A stretch of DNA of 37,006 nucleotides from Weizmannia acidilactici (GCF_008974185.1 NZ_BKZP01000032.1:1-37006); one strand, 5' to 3'; positions 16,883-25,735 are shown, counted from the first letter of the stretch. A program made the numbers and translations. Notes: a model not told the origin generated them from the letters alone.

Positions 16883-18121
16883 TTATGCTGTTGTCTTTTT
16901 GGAAGGCAATGTGCTTTTCACAGCAATTTTTCTCGTGTACCAATTTTCCCTCCAAATGATAAGTAAATAAAGTACAACCAGGAATGCGCCGGTGCTAAGC
17001 AATGCCCCGCCCCATCCGAGCGAGGAAACGAGGTTCACTTCCGGCCATCCTTTTACAAATACATCGAATACGCCCCAATGGTCCCAGCCGTAAGCCAAAA
17101 GGGTCGCGCCTGCCACATTTCCTGCGCCGACGGCAATAAATTGCACCTGGCCCTCTGTAATCCGGTACATCCATCCCGTTTCACATCCGCCCGCAATCAC
17201 AATCCCTACGCCGAACAGAATGCCGCCGATAAACGCCCCCGGGCTTGCCCAGTGGACGACAGGCGCGATGCCTTTGAAAATAAAAATGGCCGTTCCTACG
17301 GTCTGTACCGCCATGCCGGCAATGATCGCTTTTCCGAGCGTACCCCGGCCTGTAAGCCATAAATCCCTGAGCCCGGAAGTAAAGCAAATTTGCCCGCGCT
17401 GTATCAGCATCCCGAAAACCGCCCCGAACAGCGCAGCCATCCCGAGCATGGCTTTTCCGGCAGAAATATAGTAGGCCGCAATCAGGATGATGATGATCAA
17501 CACGACGAACGCGGCATAAAGCTGCTTGTTTTGTTTTTGCGCGGACGGGGAAGCCGTTTTTGCAGGGCGGAGGCCAAACTCTAATTTTGGTTTTCCTTTA
17601 AAGACCGGCAAAACCGCGAGTTTGACACCAAAATACGTTCCGATCGCAGTCCCGGCAATAAAGAACCAAGCGTGGAGCGAAAACTGCGGCAGCCCTGTAA
17701 AGAATGCGGCCAGATTACATCCCATCGCCAGGCGCGTTCCAAACCCGGCAATAACGCCACCGATAAATCCCCATACCCAGCGGCGTTTCTGGCGGGGAAA
17801 TTTCCATTTAAAATTTTTGCTGATGAGTGCGCTGAATAAACTGCCGAGCAGCATTCCCATGACAAGCCAGCCATCCGTCCGGTCAACCGGCTCCCCGATG
17901 AGTTTAATTTCCTTGAAATATGCCCAATCGGAAGTATCCACGTCAAAAAGCTGCAGCAAATTGCCTCCCCAGCGTGTAAACTCTCCGGTAACGGCCCAGA
18001 GTGTTCCGGTCAGCCCAAAATAAAAAGCGGCAAAAACGCCGGCCAAAAGTAAGACAATAAATGGATTCCAAAATCGGTTAAAACATTTATTGTGGACTTT
18101 TTGCAATAAAGCAATGATCAA
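16883..18121 (-). CDS. YeeE/YedE-family membrane protein (probable thiosulfate/sulfur transporter)
   Basis: 412 residues with about 10 membrane segments arranged as two halves. Each half carries conserved-cysteine segments typical of the family (MGCNLAAFF, GQICFTSGLRD, GGCETGWMY). In TsuA these cysteines relay thiosulfate through the membrane. The start is TTG, set by GGAGG 8 bases upstream. The partner tusA-like gene follows directly. The promoter region contains an inverted repeat, suggesting regulation. The alternative name, selenium protein YedE, fits size and neighbour too, but no selenium gene is seen in this window. Confidence 0.85.
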   Translation of the reverse strand: MIIALLQKVHNKCFNRFWNPFIVLLLAGVFAAFYFGLTGTLWAVTGEFTRWGGNLLQLFDVDTSDWAYFKEIKLIGEPVDRTDGWLVMGMLLGSLFSALISKNFKWKFPRQKRRWVWGFIGGVIAGFGTRLAMGCNLAAFFTGLPQFSLHAWFFIAGTAIGTYFGVKLAVLPVFKGKPKLEFGLRPAKTASPSAQKQNKQLYAAFVVLIIIILIAAYYISAGKAMLGMAALFGAVFGMLIQRGQICFTSGLRDLWLTGRGTLGKAIIAGMAVQTVGTAIFIFKGIAPVVHWASPGAFIGGILFGVGIVIAGGCETGWMYRITEGQVQFIAVGAGNVAGATLLAYGWDHWGVFDVFVKGWPEVNLVSSLGWGGALLSTGAFLVVLYLLIIWRENWYTRKIAVKSTLPSKKTTA

Positions 18122-18147
18122 AATTACGGCCTCCTCTCTTAAATTTT

Positions 18148-18182
18148 ATTGTGTCGTAAATAACACAATTATCATTATAGCA
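18148..18182 (-). promoter_or_regulatory. Extended -10 promoter and inverted repeat of the yeeE-tusA operon
   Basis: On the minus strand TGCTATAAT is an extended -10 (TATAAT at 18174-18179) without a clear -35. Directly downstream, ATTGTGT-N8-ACACAAT (18148-18169) is a perfect 7-bp inverted repeat overlapping the predicted start point, a likely operator for an unknown regulator. Confidence 0.55.
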
Positions 18183-18431
18183 AATTTTTCAGGTCATAAA
18201 TGCCGGAGTCTGGGAAAATCAGCGTTGGATCTCCGGAAATCAGTAGAAAATAAAAGAACGATTAGCGGAAGCAGGCAAAAATCTCTGTTAGAAATGCCTC
18301 CAGCGTATCATTTCAGAAGCAGTTCCCTTTATCCCAAAATGAAAAAATGATAAAATAATGAAACATATCACATTAGAAAGGGGGAGGTGGCTCGAGTCCG
18401 GCATCGGCCGCTCAAGCCAGTGAGGAAACAA

Positions 18432-19343
18432 ATGAGAAATAATCAGAAAAGCGGAATGTTTTACGCATTTTTCGCTTATTTTTTGTGGGGGCTTTTTCCA
18501 CTGTACTGGAAGCCGATTGAACAGGTTCCGGCCATTGAAATTTTGGCGCACCGCATTTTTTGGTCTTTTATTTTTATGATTGTACTTTTATTCTTTTTAA
18601 GGAAAATGGCAGATTTGAAGTCCAGTATCATGGACGGCATCTACCATCCTCGCACGCCGCTTTTATTGCTTCTGGCGTCTGTGCTCGTCAGCGCAAACTG
18701 GTTTATTTACATATGGGCGGTCAACCACGGCCATGTCATTGAAACAAGCATGGGGTATTACATCAATCCGCTCGTCAGCATCCTGCTCGGGATCATTTTT
18801 TTAAGGGAGAAGTTGAACCGCTGGCAGCTCATTGCTTTTCTGCTTGCAGCATGCGGGGTGGGCATCCAGACGTTCAGCTACGGGCATATTCCGTGGATTG
18901 CGATCGGCCTTGCGCTCACATTCGGGTTTTACGGCCTTGTGAAAAAGAAAGTAGATATCGATGCGTTCCTCGGCCTGACATATGAAACATTCTTTGTCAT
19001 GCCGGTTGCGCTCATTTATTTAACGATCATTCAAGTAAAAGGGACAGCTTCTTTCGCAACGGTTTCTCCGATGACGACCGCGCTTTTGATCGGTACCGGG
19101 ATCGTGACGGCTGTGCCGCTGATTTGTTTTGCGCAGGGGGCGAGGAGAATTTCGCTGACGATGATTGGCTTTTTCCAATATTTAACCCCGACAATGACGC
19201 TCATTTTGGGCATTGCCCTTTTCAAAGAACCATTTACGCATGTGCAGCTTTTGTCATTCTCTTTTGTTTGGCTGGCACTGATCGTATTTTCCATTTCGGG
19301 AATCATACCGAAGAAAAAATTCCATTTGGAGGAAATCGCTTAA
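18432..19343 (+). CDS. rarD: EamA-family transporter RarD
   Basis: 303 residues, 10 membrane segments, matching RarD (usual length ~295-305). The family start GMFYAFFAYFLWGLFPLYWK and the segment MGYYINPL are recognisable. Substrate unknown; RarD was named from a chloramphenicol-related phenotype, which does not prove function. I chose the ATG after GTGAGGAAAC; an in-frame GTG 15 codons upstream touches a GGGGGAG site and would add a non-membrane, Arg-rich extension. Confidence 0.88.
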   Translation: MRNNQKSGMFYAFFAYFLWGLFPLYWKPIEQVPAIEILAHRIFWSFIFMIVLLFFLRKMADLKSSIMDGIYHPRTPLLLLLASVLVSANWFIYIWAVNHGHVIETSMGYYINPLVSILLGIIFLREKLNRWQLIAFLLAACGVGIQTFSYGHIPWIAIGLALTFGFYGLVKKKVDIDAFLGLTYETFFVMPVALIYLTIIQVKGTASFATVSPMTTALLIGTGIVTAVPLICFAQGARRISLTMIGFFQYLTPTMTLILGIALFKEPFTHVQLLSFSFVWLALIVFSISGIIPKKKFHLEEIA

Positions 19344-19381
19344 AAAGCGGGCCTTTCCGGCAACGGATCGGCCTGCTTTTT
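19342..19381 (+). terminator. Rho-independent terminator after rarD
   Basis: AAAAAGCGGGCC pairs with GGCCTGCTTTTT (one G-U), overlapping the rarD stop codon; a second T-run follows at 19389-19399. Confidence 0.85.
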
Positions 19382-19452
19382 CGGCCCATTTTTTTTTTAG
19401 ATATAATGAAATAGGAAGATTGGGCATTTCAATCACAAGGGAGAATTTTGCC

Positions 19453-20717
19453 ATGTCCAAGTTTCAGTTCCGTCCGGCGGCTTTTAAAATGATTTTTTTC
19501 ATCTATATTTTGAGCACATTTTTCTTTTCGCTCCTCTATGTCCTGCCTATTTCGCACAAACAGCCGCTCGGTTTCGTTGACGCCTTTTTTCTGTCTGCTA
19601 GCTCCATCAGTGCGACAGGGCTGACGACTTTTACGGTCGCAAACACACTTACATTGGCAGGAAAACTCATTTTGCTCATCCAGATGGAATTCGGCGGGAT
19701 CAGCATTATGGCATTAGTCGGGGCGCTTTTAATTTTGCTCCGGACCAATGCACCCGTTCCGTCGCAAACGCTGATGATTTTTGACCAGAACCAAAACAGT
19801 AGCCGCTCGATTTCGAAATTGATGTCCTTTATTGTTACATATACTATTGCGGTGAAGACGGCAGGATTTTTGTTGATCCTGCCGTCAGCACTGGAGAATG
19901 GCAGCAGTGCTTTTGCCGCTTTTTTTCTCTCGGTTTCCACATTTACGAATGCCGGATTTGAGATTTTCGGCAATGGTCTTGATGATTTTAAAGGGAAGCC
20001 GTTTGTTTTATTTGTGTTAAGCTGTATGATCATACTCGGCGTCCTCGGCTTTGCGGTCGTGATGGAACTTTTGCATTCACGAAGGAAAAAGAAAAGCCTT
20101 TATTTTAAAGTAAATGTTTTGATGCATCTCGTTTTGCTTGCCGCCGGCTTTCTCTTTTTCTTTCTGGCAGACTTTATCAATATGCCAGGATTTTCATGGA
20201 AAGAAAGAATCGTCCAGTCCCTGTTTTTCAGCGCCGCGCCAAGAAGTGGGGGACTTGCTTCGCTCGATTTGCATCTGTTTTCTTTCCCGTCGCTCTTATT
20301 CATGATGGTGCTCATGTTTATCGGCGGATCACCAAGCAGCTGCGCAGGTGGCATCCGGACAACTACATTTGCGGTGATCCTGGCAAAACTTTGGTTCACC
20401 ATCCGCGGTTCGAACAACGCACATATGTTTAGACGTACATTGTTTACGGAAGATGTAAATAAAGCATTTCTCGTTTTCTTTTCCTTCCTCTTTATCTTTT
20501 TTACTTCATTTTTTGTGTTGTCTTTTACAGAAAAAGCGCCGCCTTTTGCGCTCGCTTTTGAGACAATGTCGGCGTTAACGACATGCGGATTTCTTTGGGG
20601 ATCACGGCCGGGCTGACGGTATTCGGAAAACTGTGGCTCTCTTGTCTGATGCTGGTCGGCCGGCTCGGGGTGATCATTTTGATTTATACATTTTTGGAAA
20701 ATAAAAATCAACGATGA
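19453..20717 (+). pseudogene. Ktr/Trk potassium channel subunit (KtrB-like), frameshifted near the C-terminus
   Basis: The reading frame encodes a KtrB/TrkH-type channel with the four potassium-filter loops visible: SATGLTT, TNAGFE, PRSGGLA and TTCGF. Right after the fourth loop the frame shifts at the T-run 20590-20592; as read, the protein ends after 388 residues in a 9-residue foreign tail. One extra T restores SLGITAGL...LVGRLG and a normal end at the TGA at 20715-20717 (~421 residues). The ATG at 19453 has AAGGGAG upstream. It pairs with the downstream KtrA-type gene. With only a homopolymer indel, sequencing error is possible; otherwise the last membrane pair is lost and the channel is probably dead. 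Confidence 0.85.
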
Positions 20718-20759
20718 TATATACAAAAGAATCGATTTTAATCGGTTAGGGGTGAGTGT

Positions 20760-21432
20760 GTGAAAAATTTAAAAAAGTTTTCTCGTGCTCGGGCTCGGCC
20801 GCTTTGGATCAAGCGTCCTCAAGGAACTGGCAAGGCTCGGGTATGATGTAGTCGGCGCGGATAAAAATGAAAAAGTGCTCCAGGATGAGGAACTGCAGGA
20901 TGCCGCCGCGTATTTGGTGGAGGTGGATGTCACGAGTACGATGTTTCTTGAAGAATTGAATGTGGCCAATTACGATGCGGTCGTTATCAGCATGGGGGAC
21001 GATTTTGAATCCGCGATCTTAACGGTGCTTGCTTTGAAAGATCTCGGTTGTGAAACGATTTACGCCAAGGCGAATGATAAAAAGCGGGGAAGAGGATTGA
21101 AAGGGGCAGGGGCTACCGATGTATTTTACCCGGAAGAAGAAACGGGACGCCGCGTCGCTTACCATATTGCGAATCCGGACATTTTGCAGTACATCCGGCT
21201 GTCGCCGTATTGTTCAGGAGTTGAAATGGCAGTGCCAGAAGAATTTATCGGAAACACGCTGGCACAGCTGGATTTCCGCCGCAAATACAATGCGCTTGTC
21301 GTCATGATTACATCAGACAGCGAAAAAGTCCCGCTTGTCTCGCCCCCGTCTGATTATGTTTTCAAGGCCGGTGACACCATTTTTATGGTCGGCGAAAAAA
21401 AAGACCTGGAAAGGCTGCGGAAAAAATTTTAG
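20760..21432 (+). pseudogene. Ktr/Trk regulatory subunit (KtrA/KtrC-like), frameshifted at the start
   Basis: A ~223-residue RCK protein: N-terminal Rossmann domain with GLGRFGSS and C-terminal RCK_C domain (from ~GVEMAVPEEF), which in KtrA/KtrC binds c-di-AMP. The natural start is the GTG at 20760, placed after AGGGGTGAG, reading KNLKKF; one extra T in the run 20778-20781 throws this off before LVLGLGRFG. An internal GTG at 20785 could still give a 215-residue product lacking the first strand, but it has no ribosome binding site. It lies 42 bases after the ktrB-like gene, forming one unit. No c-di-AMP riboswitch is seen upstream of the pair. Confidence 0.82.
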
Positions 21433-21683
21433 TAGCGGGCGGGGTTTGCAAGGACAAGGCCGCCCCATTAAAGACGTTTTAAGTTTATAACGTCCGAGCA
21501 AAATGTCTTTCATGGCTGCTGAGAAATATACATTTTGAGATTATTCCGTTTATAAACCAGAAAAAGTTGCCCAACGTCATGGAAATGTTTCTCATTTTAT
21601 ATCCCGGCCCTTTTCAACACTCTTCACAGAATTTCTAATGAAAATTTTTTCACTCCCAATATACCATTCACTTGGAATATATC

Positions 21684-22778
21684 CTATTCAAGATAAACAA
21701 AACTTTTCGGGAATTCGCCGGTATATTCCGCGTCCGGCCGGAAGATCGTGTTGTTTTGCGCCTGTTCCATCGCGTGGGCGGTCCAGCCGACGACACGGCT
21801 TGCCGTGAAAGTCGGGGTAAATAAATCATCAGGCATGCCGAGCGACCGCATAATTGCTGCTGCGTAAAATTCAACATTTGTATACAGCTTCCTGCCCGGC
21901 TTGAATTGTTCCAGCAATTTTACCGCCGTCTTTTCAACATGCAGGGAAAGGGAAATCCAAGGATCATCCTGTCCGGCTTGCAGTAAAATTTTTTTTAAAG
22001 CGAGTGCGCGCGGATCTTTTGTTTTATAAATCCTGTGGCCGAAACCCATGATTTTTTCGCCGTTTTCAAGTTTTTTCCTGATCCAATTTTCGGCGTTTTC
22101 TATTGTGCCAATTTCATTCAGCATTTTCGTGACTTCAGAAGGCGCCCCGCCATGGAGTGGGCCTTTCATTGTCCCAATTGCGGATGTGACAGCCGAAACG
22201 AGATCCGATTCGGTTGATGTTGTGACACGCGCGGAAAACGTGGAGGCGTTCATGCCGTGTTCAAGCGTCAAAACCATATACGCTTCGAGCGCGCGTACAT
22301 GCGCATCTGGCGGCTCTTTTCCAGTAAGCATATATAAATAATTTTTGACATGCCCGTATTCAGGGTTCGGAACAATCGGGGCCAGACCGGATATTTTCCG
22401 GTGCCAATAAGCAATCATCGTTGGCAGCACAGCCGTTAACCGGATTGCCGCATCTATAGAAGGCTGCCATGCACCCAGACTGGAAACGGCGGTGCGCAGC
22501 ACACTCATGAAATCGATATCGTTTGGCAGCAGATGCAAAATTTTTTCCGTGTGTGAAGGGATTTGGCGGTATTGTTTCAATTTTTCCGAGAAATTTCCGA
22601 GCTCCTCACGGCCGGGAAAATGGCCGTTCCAAAGAAAATATGCGGCTTCTTCAAAAGTACGGCTGGCAGCGATTTCCTTCGCTTCTTTTCCGCGGTAAAT
22701 GAGTATGCCGCGCGCGCCGTCTATAAAACTGATGGCCGTTTCGGCAGCTTTGATCCCTTTTAAACCTGGGCTGATCAT
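21684..22778 (-). CDS. citA: Citrate synthase CitA (minor, CitR-controlled type)
   Basis: 364 residues, the short bacterial citrate synthase form. The catalytic His segments are visible: GPLHGGAPSE and GFGHRIYK. The third catalytic position, normally Asp in NVDFYS, is Glu here (NVEFYA, codon at 21870-21872); I recall a similar change in B. subtilis CitA but cannot verify it. The identity as citA rather than citZ or a methylcitrate synthase rests on the divergent LysR gene, the citA-citR arrangement of B. subtilis, and the absence of icd/mdh neighbours. The start is the second ATG; AAGGAAG touches the first. Confidence 0.88.
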   Translation of the reverse strand: MISPGLKGIKAAETAISFIDGARGILIYRGKEAKEIAASRTFEEAAYFLWNGHFPGREELGNFSEKLKQYRQIPSHTEKILHLLPNDIDFMSVLRTAVSSLGAWQPSIDAAIRLTAVLPTMIAYWHRKISGLAPIVPNPEYGHVKNYLYMLTGKEPPDAHVRALEAYMVLTLEHGMNASTFSARVTTSTESDLVSAVTSAIGTMKGPLHGGAPSEVTKMLNEIGTIENAENWIRKKLENGEKIMGFGHRIYKTKDPRALALKKILLQAGQDDPWISLSLHVEKTAVKLLEQFKPGRKLYTNVEFYAAAIMRSLGMPDDLFTPTFTASRVVGWTAHAMEQAQNNTIFRPDAEYTGEFPKSFVYLE

Positions 22779-22817
22779 ATGCATCTTCCTTTCTTGTTAT
22801 TATCATTATAAATGTTA

Positions 22818-22859
22818 TAATTGATTAAAAAAATTAAATAATCATAATCAAATCAATTA
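22818..22859. promoter_or_regulatory. Inverted repeat in the citA-citR divergent promoter region
   Basis: TAATTGATT (22818-22826) and AATCAATTA (22851-22859) are perfect 9-bp inverted copies, centres 33 bases apart, about three helical turns, in a very AT-rich 100-base gap. This fits a LysR tetramer contacting two sites, so it is a candidate CitR operator. On the minus strand TATAAT (22804-22809) is a plausible citA -10. Confidence 0.5.
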
Positions 22860-22885
22860 AAAATGATAATCAAGGGGGGAGGAAG

Positions 22886-23764
22886 ATGGATTTTAAATGG
22901 CTACATACATTTATCACAGCGGCAAAATATGAAAATTTCCGGAAGACGGCAGAAGCCCTCTATATTTCACAACCGACTGTAAGCGTCCATATGAAACTGC
23001 TGGAAGAGGAGATTGGTAGTCCCTTGTTCCAAAGGGAAGGCAGGAAAGTGCTTTTAACTGAAGAAGGAAGGACGTTTTTGCCGGTTGCCAAGCGCTTGCT
23101 GCAAGTATATGAAAACGGCCTGGAAGATATGGAACAGTACCGGCAGGGCTATTCGCAAAAGCTGGCGCTGGCAATGTCCCCATTGATCGGGGAATCGATC
23201 ATGCCGTTCGTTTTAAAAAAATTTATGACCATCCATCCGGAAATCGATATATCCATCAAAGTGCTGGAATCAACCTATATTGCGGACGCAGTGCTTTCAG
23301 GCGAAGTGGATTTGGGGTTGTCGCGCTTGGAGGTCAAGCACTCGGAACTAAAATGCAGGCCGCTGTATGAAGATCCGGTTCTGCTTGTCGTGCCGCATGA
23401 CGGGGCAGACAGCGAATCCGCGCCTCCGCTTGACGCCCGCGATGTGCTAAGAAACAATACATTATTTACGCATAACCATCCTGAATATTGGGAAGGCATG
23501 CTCAGGACATTGCGCGCGGAATTTCCTTTGCTGCGCACGATGCTTGTATCCCAGGTACATGTCACAAGAAGGTTTATTATCGAAGGGCTTGGGGTTTCTT
23601 TCTTGCCGGAATCCACCGTGCGCAGGGAACTGGCGGAAGGCCGGCTGTTATCGGTGCCGTGCCCGTTCTTGCAAATGCCGGTTGCGAGGACGTATGCGGT
23701 TTTAAAATACGAGCACAGGAAAGAAAGGCAATTTCTTGAATTTTTAAGCCAATTCCGGTTTTAA
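22886..23764 (+). CDS. citR: LysR-family regulator CitR
   Basis: 292 residues, typical LysR length. The N-terminal helix-turn-helix (~1-60) begins MDFKWLHTFI and contains ISQPTVSVHMKLLEEEIG; the rest is a LysR effector-binding domain. The divergent gene is a citrate synthase, as in B. subtilis, where CitR represses citA. It probably also regulates itself through the shared AT-rich region. ATG with GGGGGGAGG upstream. It is followed by a repeat element that separates it from the convergent DUF1836 gene. Confidence 0.88.
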   Translation: MDFKWLHTFITAAKYENFRKTAEALYISQPTVSVHMKLLEEEIGSPLFQREGRKVLLTEEGRTFLPVAKRLLQVYENGLEDMEQYRQGYSQKLALAMSPLIGESIMPFVLKKFMTIHPEIDISIKVLESTYIADAVLSGEVDLGLSRLEVKHSELKCRPLYEDPVLLVVPHDGADSESAPPLDARDVLRNNTLFTHNHPEYWEGMLRTLRAEFPLLRTMLVSQVHVTRRFIIEGLGVSFLPESTVRRELAEGRLLSVPCPFLQMPVARTYAVLKYEHRKERQFLEFLSQFRF

Positions 23765-23771
23765 GGAAAAA

Positions 23772-23917
23772 GACAGTCCCAAAAGCCTTTAAAAAGCTAA
23801 GAGAATGCGATAATCGCGAAATTTACGACACTCCTTGCGGAAAAAGCGAGCAAATTTTTGCGGTCATCAAAAATGGGTGCCCTTTTGCCAAGCTTATCGG
23901 GTTTTGGGACTGCCCCT
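23772..23917. repeat. 146-bp intergenic repeat-like element with inverted ends
   Basis: The ends CAGTCCCAAAA (23774-23784) and TTTTGGGACTG (23902-23912) are perfect 11-bp inverted repeats. Internally there are smaller dyads such as GCGATAATCGC. It fills almost the whole gap between two convergent genes and has no coding capacity. It resembles the dispersed bcr/REP-like elements of Bacillus in style and may serve as a two-way terminator, though T-runs are poor. Only one copy is present in this window. Confidence 0.6.
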
Positions 23918-23928
23918 TTCCAGTTTTC

Positions 23929-24678
23929 TTACATTTTTTGCAAAAAAATTGTTGCTGTCAAGTACCGCCTTGCCAGCATTTGAAAATAAGCGGTGAACAC
24001 GGATAACGTTGCAATCACAATTGTATTGCGGATCGCTTCTTTTTTCGGGTCATTCGGAGGTATATATTCTGATATCATTTCTTCCGCTTTTTTCGTAATC
24101 ATACTCTCCATTGCGGCAATCATATGTTTATGGCTTCCAAATGGAAAATTTTCCGCTTCCCGCATCGTATTTAATTCTTCAAAAAGCTGTGAATAGGTTG
24201 CATACAGCTGGACAGGATTGATCAAATCATCGTGTTCGTCTTCCGGATCGTTGACAATCAGCTTTAATAGCTTGCGGATCGAGTCAAAATCAAGCGCTGT
24301 TTTTAAATCCTCCACCAAAAACAATAGCGCCATCTGCTCAATCGAGTATTTTTTTCCCTTTTCAGGTGCGACAATCATCTCTTTAATATCCCGCTTAACC
24401 CAGTTTTGAATGGCGGTAAGGGTAAAATTCGTATTTTCGATCTGGCTGCCGAGCGCCACAATTTCATTCAATGAGAATCCGAAATCATCCGTATTTTTCT
24501 TGAGGATTTTCGTGAAAATCGGGGGCATCACAGCAGAAGCGAAGGATCGGGCCGGATTTCCACCGTTTTTCTTCACCCATACTTTCTGCAAAAATGCGGC
24601 AGGTGTTTGCGGGCCCCAGCCTTTCAGTGCTAGTAAAAGGTCTGCCATTTCCCTGCGCGTCATTTGAAAAAGTTCCAC
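23929..24678 (-). CDS. DUF1836-domain protein, probable DNA-binding regulator (YkrK-like)
   Basis: 249 residues. The DUF1836 domain, with a winged-helix-like region, starts about mid-N-terminus (TLTAIQNWVKRDI, YSIEQMALLFLVEDLK) and is followed by an alpha-helical C-terminal part with a hydrophobic end. In B. subtilis the related YkrK regulates htpX; a target here is unknown, and no htpX lies in this window. I chose a GTG start preceded by GGGAGG at 9 bases; a longer frame (22 more codons) has no ribosome site. Confidence 0.75.
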   Translation of the reverse strand: MELFQMTRREMADLLLALKGWGPQTPAAFLQKVWVKKNGGNPARSFASAVMPPIFTKILKKNTDDFGFSLNEIVALGSQIENTNFTLTAIQNWVKRDIKEMIVAPEKGKKYSIEQMALLFLVEDLKTALDFDSIRKLLKLIVNDPEDEHDDLINPVQLYATYSQLFEELNTMREAENFPFGSHKHMIAAMESMITKKAEEMISEYIPPNDPKKEAIRNTIVIATLSVFTAYFQMLARRYLTATIFLQKM

Positions 24679-24825
24679 GTCACAGCACCTCCCAATCATT
24701 GCCATGCTACTTTTAATCGTATGATTGAAAAGTTGAAAAGTCAATGACAGCCGGTTGAAATCGTTTCATATCCGGCATGCGGGGAAAATAAAAACCATTG
24801 TGAATCTTACTATATTAAAAAAACC

Positions 24826-24871
24826 TTGCATTTTTATCAATAGGTTCATATAATAAGTTCATAGGAACCTA
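24826..24871 (+). promoter_or_regulatory. Promoter with flanking inverted repeat upstream of the exported membrane protein
   Basis: TTGCAT (24826-24831) and a perfect TATAAT (24849-24854), 17 bases apart. TAGGTTC (24841-24847) and GAACCTA (24865-24871) are perfect inverted 7-bp arms embracing the -10 and start point, so a repressor site is likely. Confidence 0.65.
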
Positions 24872-24904
24872 AAATATCACTCGATGAGAAAAGGGGAAAT
24901 CAAG

Positions 24905-25354
24905 TTGAAGAAATTTTTCATGCTGCTAATGTCTTTGACGTTAGTTTTTTCAGTCGTTGGCCTAAACTTTTCGCATGCTGTTGATGCAAAGGGTTACCGT
25001 TCAGTGAAGCGTTCCTACCAGTCGGTACCGAAAACGACAACGCCTTCAACGAAACAAAATTCACAATACCAGTCAAAAACAAACCAAAATACAACGTCCA
25101 TATTCGGCAATAAGTCGAATACGGCTTCATCTTCTTCAAAAGGCAGCTTTGTAAAAGGGCTGCTGCTTGGCGGATTGGGCGGTATGCTGTTCGGATCGAT
25201 GTTCAGCCATCTGGGCGGACTGGGGATGGCTTTAACGGCTATGGTCAATATTTTAATACTCATCGCATTGGTATTGATCGTTATTAAACTGTTCCAGTCT
25301 GTTTTCAATAACCGTAAAAAAGATCGCGAGGTATATGAACGATGGAAGAACTAA
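24905..25354 (+). CDS. Exported small membrane protein, function unknown
   Basis: 149 residues: a signal peptide (MKKFFMLLMSL..., cleavage probably after HAVDA), a Ser/Thr/Asn/Gln-rich extracellular linker (~30-75), a Gly-rich segment (GLLLGGLGGMLFG), one strong membrane helix (~100-130) and a basic C-terminus. The Gly-rich loop plus helix resembles the N-terminal part of Tim44-like membrane proteins of Firmicutes, but no Tim44 domain follows. The TTG start is set by AAAGGGGAAA; an ATG seven codons upstream precedes this site. It overlaps the next gene by 13 bases. Confidence 0.7.
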   Translation: MKKFFMLLMSLTLVFSVVGLNFSHAVDAKGYRSVKRSYQSVPKTTTPSTKQNSQYQSKTNQNTTSIFGNKSNTASSSSKGSFVKGLLLGGLGGMLFGSMFSHLGGLGMALTAMVNILILIALVLIVIKLFQSVFNNRKKDREVYERWKN

Positions 25355-25635
25355 AGCTTACTGAACAAGAACTGATCAATGCGGTCTGCTCCTATGTAGC
25401 GGACCAGCATTATGCATATCCGGAAAATGTGATGGCGGTGCTCACGTACGATGACGGGATCGGCTACGGGGCCGATGTCGAATTGAATGGCAGGGATCTT
25501 GAGCCCTTGACCGAACCGAAGCTGATCCAAGCGATCCGCAAATATTTGGAAGAACAATATAGCATTGACCCGTTTGCCGTCAGCATCCGGCTTGAAATTG
25601 AAGACGTTGAAGGCATGGTCGCGTATGTAGACTGA
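25342..25635 (+). CDS. yxcD: DUF2653-family protein (YxcD-like)
   Basis: 97 residues, acidic, cytoplasmic. The start MEELKLTEQELINAVC and the YDDGIGYGADVELNGR region match the Bacillus YxcD/DUF2653 family, of unknown function. It overlaps the membrane-protein gene by 13 bases and shares its promoter, so the two probably act together. A strong terminator follows two bases after the stop. Confidence 0.8.
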   Translation: MEELKLTEQELINAVCSYVADQHYAYPENVMAVLTYDDGIGYGADVELNGRDLEPLTEPKLIQAIRKYLEEQYSIDPFAVSIRLEIEDVEGMVAYVD

Positions 25636-25636
25636 C

Positions 25637-25674
25637 AAAAAGCTTGGCACGAATATTCGTGCCAAGCTTTTTTT
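25637..25674 (+). terminator. Rho-independent terminator after yxcD
   Basis: A long, perfect stem (AAAAAGCTTGGCACGAA / TTCGTGCCAAGCTTTTT) with almost no loop and a T-run. Confidence 0.95.
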
Positions 25675-25735
25675 GAGGCCGGAAAACAATCGAACATCCT
25701 CCATGATTACGGTATAATAAAAAAGGGGGGATGAG

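Noticed and set aside
19382-19452. c-di-AMP (ydaO) riboswitch upstream of the Ktr-like genes
   Set aside because: The space between terminator and start is only about 70 bases and contains none of the conserved segments.
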